From contig NC_048557.2 of NCBI RefSeq assembly GCF_902806685.2, forward strand, positions 5,948,666 through 6,012,665: DNA of 64,000 nt. The letters run 5' to 3'. Within the stretch, counting starts at the first letter, position 1, and each line of letters starts with the position of its first letter. The translations under genes were made by a program, and so were the position numbers. Below the pieces are notes generated by a model, which worked only from the letters and a program-made list of their open reading frames with translations, was not told where the DNA came from and ran no database searches. Shown piece by piece: positions 62,601-64,000 of this stretch. Origin of the DNA: Maniola hyperantus (lineage: Eukaryota > Arthropoda > Insecta > Lepidoptera > Nymphalidae).

Positions 62601-63494
62601 CAGTCAAGTCTTAACGTGGCAAAAAACACGGACTTTGTATCAGGAACGGTTGTGAAGTTCCTAAGCACACTCTCCAAAGAGTATCCGATGACAGACCCAT
62701 AGGCAGGAAAAATTGCGACTTTCTAGACTGAGCAATATCGCTTGCGTTAGTGATTGGTCACCAATATCTTTTGGGTGCGACGATCTTGAGTCCTCAATGT
62801 ACATTTACAAATTCGCACGAGCATTGAGATAAGACCAGAGCTGCCTGATTATACATTCTCCTCTGGTTTCGTCTTTCGATCGCGCACTGGTGAGGTTATG
62901 CGCGACATCATTAGAATACTTAGCGATTGAAATATCAGCCCCAAACAGTTTTTATGTTGATTCATACTTAAATAAGTGAGTTAACTATTGATATGATATT
63001 TTTAGATCCACCAACTGTAGAAATTAATGATGCATACCTATATAAAGCATCAATGAGGGCAGGCGAATTAATACAAATCCCTTGTTATGTTGACGGTGTG
63101 CCTACTCCAACCGTTAGATGGCTTATTGATGGACTGGAAATAAATGTTACAAATAATTATAAAATTTACAAGGATAACACCTTAAGGTAAACTTCTCATT
63201 ACTCAATTTTTACGGTAGGAATGATGACAGATTTACTATTTCCCTGAAGAAAGTCAGTGATTTGATCAAACCCCTAAGCTGCTTTAGTGAGAAGGTGCAA
63301 TTGCTATTCGACTTATACATATATTTGTATACCTATATTAAATCGTTGAAAAAATAAAATGGACTGCTTCTTAATATACTTAATAATATTCATTATTAGT
63401 TTTAGAAGTTCAGTCGACGACAGGGGTGTATATACATGTGAAGCATCAAACCCATTAGGAAAATCACGCAAAGACGTACACCTAGATGTGTTTG
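50454..63494 (+). CDS. Hemicentin-like secreted vWA-Ig protein, 5' part (15 exons; incomplete at right edge)
   Basis: Gene model by splicing in phase: exons 50454-50685, 51695-51924, 52895-53017, 53474-53566, 55064-55192, 55988-56159, 57903-58087, 59018-59096, 59414-59583, 60545-60710, 61528-61776, 62028-62103, 62278-62489, 63006-63186, 63406-63494; 795 complete residues. Layout: signal peptide (1-24), vWA domain (about 28-200) with MIDAS D35-x-T37-x-S39 and D132, GGGDCPE at 102-108, hemicentin-type linker (200-410), Ig1 (415-526), Ig2 (527-610), Ig3 (610-706), Ig4 (706-796). Order and local similarity match the N-terminus of animal hemicentins, extracellular matrix proteins; there the vWA region is followed by many Ig repeats. 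Several N-glycosylation sequons fit secretion. The last exon ends in phase 1 with GTAAGT, so more exons follow. Ig2 has lost both cysteines. Function in this animal is inferred only. Confidence 0.9.
50686..51694. other. Intron 1
   Basis: 1009 bp; T-run of 14 at about 51250, no repeat identified. Open frames inside it have no recognisable domain. Confidence 0.6.
51695..51924 (+). CDS. Exon 2: vWA domain core
   Basis: Acceptor CTCACCAG|GT. The exon 1/2 join gives FNDPGTQLRMV, the same length as in vertebrate hemicentin. Holds HGGGDCPELAMSGIELAL and LLYVFTDASAKDY, with D132 of the metal site. Phase 0 at CCCAG|GTACTA. Confidence 0.92.
52000..52085. repeat. Possible lepidopteran repeat fragment in intron 2
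   Basis: GATACCGCCCATGAACATTT and GCAATGCGTT with the preceding AGCAAGCAAACGATTAGACG recall a dispersed lepidopteran repeat that I know; no second copy here. Confidence 0.35.
52500..52765 (-). mobile_element. SINE-A in intron 2
   Basis: CCCATCACCGGTTCACTACA to TTAGCCCCGACCTCCGATTA; box B damaged. A second head fragment (CATGCCCGGGATCAAACCTC) lies at 52820-52866. Open frames across this region are chance. Confidence 0.7.
52895..53017 (+). CDS. Exon 3: C-terminal part of vWA domain
   Basis: Acceptor TTTTATAG|GTA. VTFLLTGLCGD then FEKLSEATSGQVFNIERDDV, matching the hemicentin segment that ends in SGQVFHL-type sequence. Phase 0 at AAAAAG|GTGAAA. Confidence 0.9.
53165..53418 (+). mobile_element. 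RTE-type LINE 3' fragment in intron 3
   Basis: CTCATAAGAAAGCTTAGAGT to the GATTGATGATGGTGA tail, with an internal deletion joining the CTCAACTGG and GGATTCAGGCGG segments. Ends 55 bp before exon 4. Confidence 0.7.
53474..53566 (+). CDS. Exon 4: end of vWA domain / linker
   Basis: Acceptor CCTCTTTTAG|GTT; 31 codons VIDYIIETIKHKK to SKNMT, phase 0 at both ends; donor ACG|GTAAGT. N224-M-T is a sequon. Confidence 0.88.
53837..53904. mobile_element. GC-MITE, short copy, intron 4
   Basis: GTACGCGACAGGTCGAGATG and AACTGTCGCGTACTAT with most of the GC-rich interior deleted. Confidence 0.7.
53997..54662 (+). pseudogene. LINE 3' end with poly-A tail in intron 4 (11-bp target duplication)
   Basis: Flanked by AGTTTATAATA at 53986-53996 and 54663-54673. 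Two plus-strand frames (54001-54210 and 54207-54587) give CPCGKEVDKFGIHGLSC, then PDGLTLVPWERGRALMWD in the other frame, and QRISLAVQRGNAASILGT at the C-terminus. I know this C-terminal region from non-LTR retrotransposon polyproteins of many invertebrates. One frameshift near 54180. A 24-nt A run, then a second of 17, form the tail. Same strand as the host gene. Confidence 0.8.
54708..55037 (+). repeat. Rep-H, 5' truncated, intron 4
   Basis: AAGAAACCTACAGGGTACTT to GACTCGCATTTGGCCGG and T-run; (CCTTCA)n-like small expansion at 54898-54920. Its end lies 27 bp before exon 5. Confidence 0.65.
55064..55192 (+). CDS. Exon 5: linker region
   Basis: The acceptor is the first AG (CTCTCGTATAG|TTTTCAG): only this keeps phase 0 and gives FSVDSKIWDVMVSVSAANPE, which matches the hemicentin segment before the Ig repeats. 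The second AG, 7 nt on, would break the frame. Donor TCT|GTAAGT. Confidence 0.88.
55221..55302 (-). mobile_element. Hel-2 3' end, intron 5
   Basis: CTAG at 55221, intact hairpin, to TTTTCCGGGATAAAAA; then joined to a Hel-1 copy. Confidence 0.7.
55306..55528 (-). mobile_element. Hel-1, intron 5
   Basis: ATGCTGGCGACTTCGTCCAC to the GTCAGTCAGTCATTCAGTCA tract and ATATTTAGA|C; its CTAG was replaced at the junction with the Hel-2 piece, forming a chimera. Confidence 0.7.
55988..56159 (+). CDS. Exon 6: linker region
   Basis: Acceptor TTCTTTTTAG|ATT. LKTNPGVYTIIMNSD and VVITGSTAVTFRHGFSP match the hemicentin region (GxWTVK, RITG, FRAGFS). INETS holds a sequon. Phase 1 at CCAG|GTTAGT. Confidence 0.9.
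56172..56510. mobile_element. Large fold-back, about 139-bp near-identical arms, intron 6
   Basis: 56172-56310 and 56371-56510 are inverted repeats with only a few differences by eye (for example one A-run indel and one C/T). The arms include AACCGACTTCGTTACACAAA. Confidence 0.85.
56511..56808 (-). mobile_element. Right part of the same fold-back element
   Basis: CACAATTTTTAGTGGCCCCA to TTTTTTTGAAGTCGGTTAA. The end GAAGTCGGTT is the inverted repeat of AACCGACTTC at 56191, so the whole unit may be 56191-56806. Sequence such as CTCGAAAACGCCTGGACCG (reverse) is common in Lepidoptera, from memory. Confidence 0.55.
56826..56963. mobile_element. GC-MITE, intron 6
   Basis: GTACGTGACAGAGCGAGATG to CATCTCAACCTGTCGAGGAC; interior CCCCGCGCTAACGCGGTGCG. 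Confidence 0.7.
57121..57480 (-). pseudogene. RTE-type LINE 3' end, intron 6, with Rep-N insert
   Basis: (ATC)n tail, TAGACGTCCTCAGTTGGAC, CTTCCACACGCCACGG; then Rep-N at about 57203-57306; then CTTGCGCCACCTGAATTCAA to CTTCAGCTTCGCC. ACGGT on both sides of Rep-N may be a short target duplication. Confidence 0.65.
57648..57860 (-). mobile_element. Hel-2, full length, intron 6
   Basis: CTAG at 57648, hairpin GCGACTTCGTACGCG, end TTAGTATGGA|T. Its end lies 42 bp before exon 7. Confidence 0.8.
57903..58087 (+). CDS. Exon 7: linker region before Ig1
   Basis: Acceptor CCTTTTTAG|ATG, completing D327 from exon 6. ELSVLSIQLDNN to VMDPPTDSFKIV; the last part matches the hemicentin motif PPxEAFxLKV. 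Phase 0 at ATAGTG|GTAAGA. Confidence 0.88.
58307..58446 (-). mobile_element. MITE-O copy, intron 7
   Basis: Matches 61335-61491 in reverse: AGAGAGTTTTCGCTGTCACT, GACGTTTTGTCGGTCTCAAC, and CGATGTACATTACTTT end. Confidence 0.65.
58568..58725 (-). repeat. Rep-H 5' part, intron 7
   Basis: CATGATTCTAGGTCAACGGG to CCTTTTGAGGTACCTACGG. A Rep-H end is also visible at 58140-58195. Confidence 0.6.
58741..58905 (+). mobile_element. SINE-C (tRNA-derived), intron 7
   Basis: Box A TAGCTCAACGGGTAAAGG, box B GGTTCAAACCCC, then CACTATTGTCGTACCTAC, AGTTGGAGAGGAAAGGGG and an inner inverted repeat (GAATATTAGTCATTTAACAT / ATGGCTAATATTC). A third SINE family; single copy here. Confidence 0.65.
59018..59096 (+). 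CDS. Exon 8: end of linker
   Basis: Acceptor AAATTACAG|GTA; VHGYTPSNEKITRISPTTVE follows on the hemicentin pattern VTGYD. Phase 1 at CTGG|GTAAAT. Confidence 0.85.
59180..59384 (-). mobile_element. Hel-2b, intron 8
   Basis: CTGG for CTAG, hairpin GCGACTTCCTCCGTG, ends TATAATATGGGTA; 29 bp before exon 9, so it fills most of this 317-bp intron. Confidence 0.75.
59414..59583 (+). CDS. Exon 9: Ig domain 1, first half
   Basis: Acceptor TTTGTTGCAG|TA. LTIHCKVMAYPAPDVIYWLD holds the first cysteine (447) and the core tryptophan (460). Phase 0 at ACG|GTAATA. Confidence 0.9.
59650..60077 (+). repeat. Rep-H, full length, intron 9
   Basis: TTAGGGTTCCGTACCTCAAA to GACTCGCACTTGGCCG. The most complete copy in the window. 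Confidence 0.7.
60078..60345 (-). mobile_element. Rep-N, intron 9
   Basis: T8 run, ATTGCGTGATAGACTTACGC, TTGACGACAATCATGC, GATGCCTATTCACTCTTG; a poly-A-tailed 5'-truncated retroelement on the minus strand. 60400-60470 may be an old GC-MITE remnant. Confidence 0.5.
60545..60710 (+). CDS. Exon 10: Ig domain 1, second half
   Basis: The acceptor CTTTATTTAAG|CCT keeps phase 0; the better-looking TTGCAG 9 nt on would not. ILYLRNVEENSTQTCLANNT holds the second cysteine (498); the usual tyrosine two residues before it is a threonine. Phase 1 at ACTG|GTAAGT. Confidence 0.85.
60754..61282. mobile_element. Rep-P, 529-bp element with about 60-bp inverted ends, intron 10
   Basis: AGAGCCAGCGCGTGCCA to TTTATAAAAGCTGAAAGTTT on the left is mirrored by AAACTTTCAGCTTTTATAAA to TGGCACGCGCTGGCTCT on the right. 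No ORF, so a non-autonomous DNA transposon. A fragment lies at 48870. Confidence 0.75.
61335..61491. mobile_element. MITE-O, intron 10
   Basis: Ends AAAGTGATGAACATCG and CGATGTTCATCACTTT are perfect inverted repeats; interior AGCACTGTCTCGGTCGTTGA. Ends 36 bp before exon 11. Confidence 0.8.
61528..61776 (+). CDS. Exon 11: Ig domain 2 (whole domain, no cysteines)
   Basis: Acceptor TTCTTTCATAG|AC. Tryptophan 552 (TIVWLKDDD), LTIKDMQPAMTGSYTVEASN. Where the domain normally has cysteines there are L540 (AQLKLKIES) and V589 (YTVEASN). One exon encodes the complete domain, unlike Ig1, Ig3 and Ig4. Phase 1 at GCAG|GTAATT. Confidence 0.9.
61905..61990. mobile_element. MITE-O half, intron 11
   Basis: AATCGACGTTTAGAAAGAG and AAAGCATTGTCTCTATTGTT correspond to the left half of 61335-61491. 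Confidence 0.5.
62028..62103 (+). CDS. Exon 12: Ig domain 3, first part
   Basis: Acceptor TTATTTTACAG|AA. EPPKIDSNMASEYRV then GSSAELSC with C634. Phase 2 at GCAG|GTAAAA. Confidence 0.88.
62278..62489 (+). CDS. Exon 13: Ig domain 3, remainder
   Basis: Acceptor GTATTTTTAG|A. GKPEPEFYWSFDKD (W647), VAGAYKCTAYNDFGED (C687). Phase 1 at GAAT|GTACGT. Confidence 0.88.
62490..63005. other. Intron 13 with Rep-N-like fragment
   Basis: 62540-62700 (ACGCTTGCCTAGAAAATGCC, TATTCACTCTTACC) resembles Rep-N without its tail; the rest is unassigned. Confidence 0.45.
63006..63186 (+). CDS. Exon 14: Ig domain 4, first part
   Basis: Acceptor ATATTTTTAG|AT. PPTVEINDAYLYK, then LIQIPCYVDGVPTPTVRWLI (C732, W744) and an N-V-T sequon. 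Phase 2 at TTAAG|GTAAAC. Confidence 0.9.
63406..63494 (+). CDS. Exon 15: Ig domain 4, end
   Basis: Acceptor TTAGTTTTAG|A. DDRGVYTCEASNPLGKSRKD holds C777. Phase 1 at TTTG|GTAAGT; the next exon lies beyond the window. Confidence 0.88.
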
Positions 63495-63585
63495 GTAAGT
63501 TGAACACGTTTTCGTATACAAAATGAGAAAAAAGAGATTGTGGATAGTCAACAACTATTGTAGAACGAGTAGACCTTGTACGAAG

Positions 63586-63940
63586 TGTTTTTTTAAAATG
63601 ATATGGGACAGTATGGCGAAATCCTAAACCATAGGAGATACAGGAAACGGTCTTAGGAACCTTTAGGTCTTTTTTGTGAAAACAATTTTTGCATACTCCA
63701 TTTTTTGGTCAAGCGCGAGTCATCCATAAAAATCAATGGAATTGACTAAAAATTTTTTTATGCCGATCGACTCAATTTCATGTAAGGATTATTTCATTGT
63801 ATCGAAAGAAAGAAAATTGGGACGGCAGAAGTTGTTTTCACAAAAAAAGACCTACAGGTTCCTAAGACAGTTTCCCTGTATCTGCTATGGTTTTGGATTT
63901 CCCCATACTACCCCGTACTGTCCCAGTTAAAAAAAAAACA
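63586..63940. mobile_element. Fold-back element, about 105-bp arms, intron 15
   Basis: 63586-63690 and 63826-63940 are inverted repeats (ACCATAGGAGATACAGG / CCTGTATCTGCTATGGT; GTCTTTTTTGTGAAAACAA / TTGTTTTCACAAAAAAAGAC). The 64-codon open frame inside its right half is a chance product. Confidence 0.75.
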
Positions 63941-64000
63941 CACTGTATAACTCCAGAAACATGAAATTTTTAAACAAGTACCCAGAACTCAGTAAATAAT

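Noticed and set aside
63736..63930. 64-codon open frame as a further exon
   Set aside because: It lies in the right arm of a fold-back element, without Ig features or matching splice sites.

Overview
This is eukaryotic, AT-rich, transposon-dense DNA, almost certainly from a moth or butterfly (Lepidoptera). The evidence is the repeat content: many small Helitron-like elements ending in a GCGGACGAAGTCGC hairpin plus CTAG, tRNA-derived SINEs with a (GATGAT)n tail, RTE-type LINE fragments with the same tail, and the GGGTTCCGTAC / CTCGCACTTGGCCGG repeat family. I recognise all of these as typical of lepidopteran genomes. The species cannot be named from the sequence alone.

Positions 1-50450 contain no protein-coding gene that I can support. 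They hold nested and inverted repeats: Helitron-like families (here Hel-1 to Hel-5), SINE-A and SINE-B (tRNA-derived), SINE-5S (5S rRNA-like), RTE 3' ends, hAT-type MITEs with 8-bp target duplications, a GC-rich palindromic MITE, and several fold-back elements. Two GC/CpG-rich islands with TATA boxes (about 25970-26240 on the minus strand and 44485-44770 on the plus strand) may be promoters of genes lying outside the window, or LTR-like sequence.

Positions 50454-63494 (and on past the right edge) hold the one clear gene, on the plus strand: a secreted hemicentin-like protein. I resolved 15 in-phase exons with GT-AG introns, giving 795 complete residues: signal peptide, von Willebrand factor A domain with a MIDAS site (DDTGS near residue 35, FTDA near 129), the hemicentin linker region, then at least four immunoglobulin domains. 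The last exon ends in phase 1 on a good donor site, so more Ig exons must follow outside the window. The second Ig domain lacks both canonical cysteines.

Nearly every long intron of this gene carries transposon insertions, among them a LINE 3' end with poly-A tail and target duplication, a large near-identical fold-back element, and several Helitron copies ending 29-42 bp from an exon. A hAT-type MITE with an intact 8-bp duplication sits 144 bp upstream of the start codon. Family names such as Hel-1, Rep-H and MITE-K are labels made for this report, not database names.
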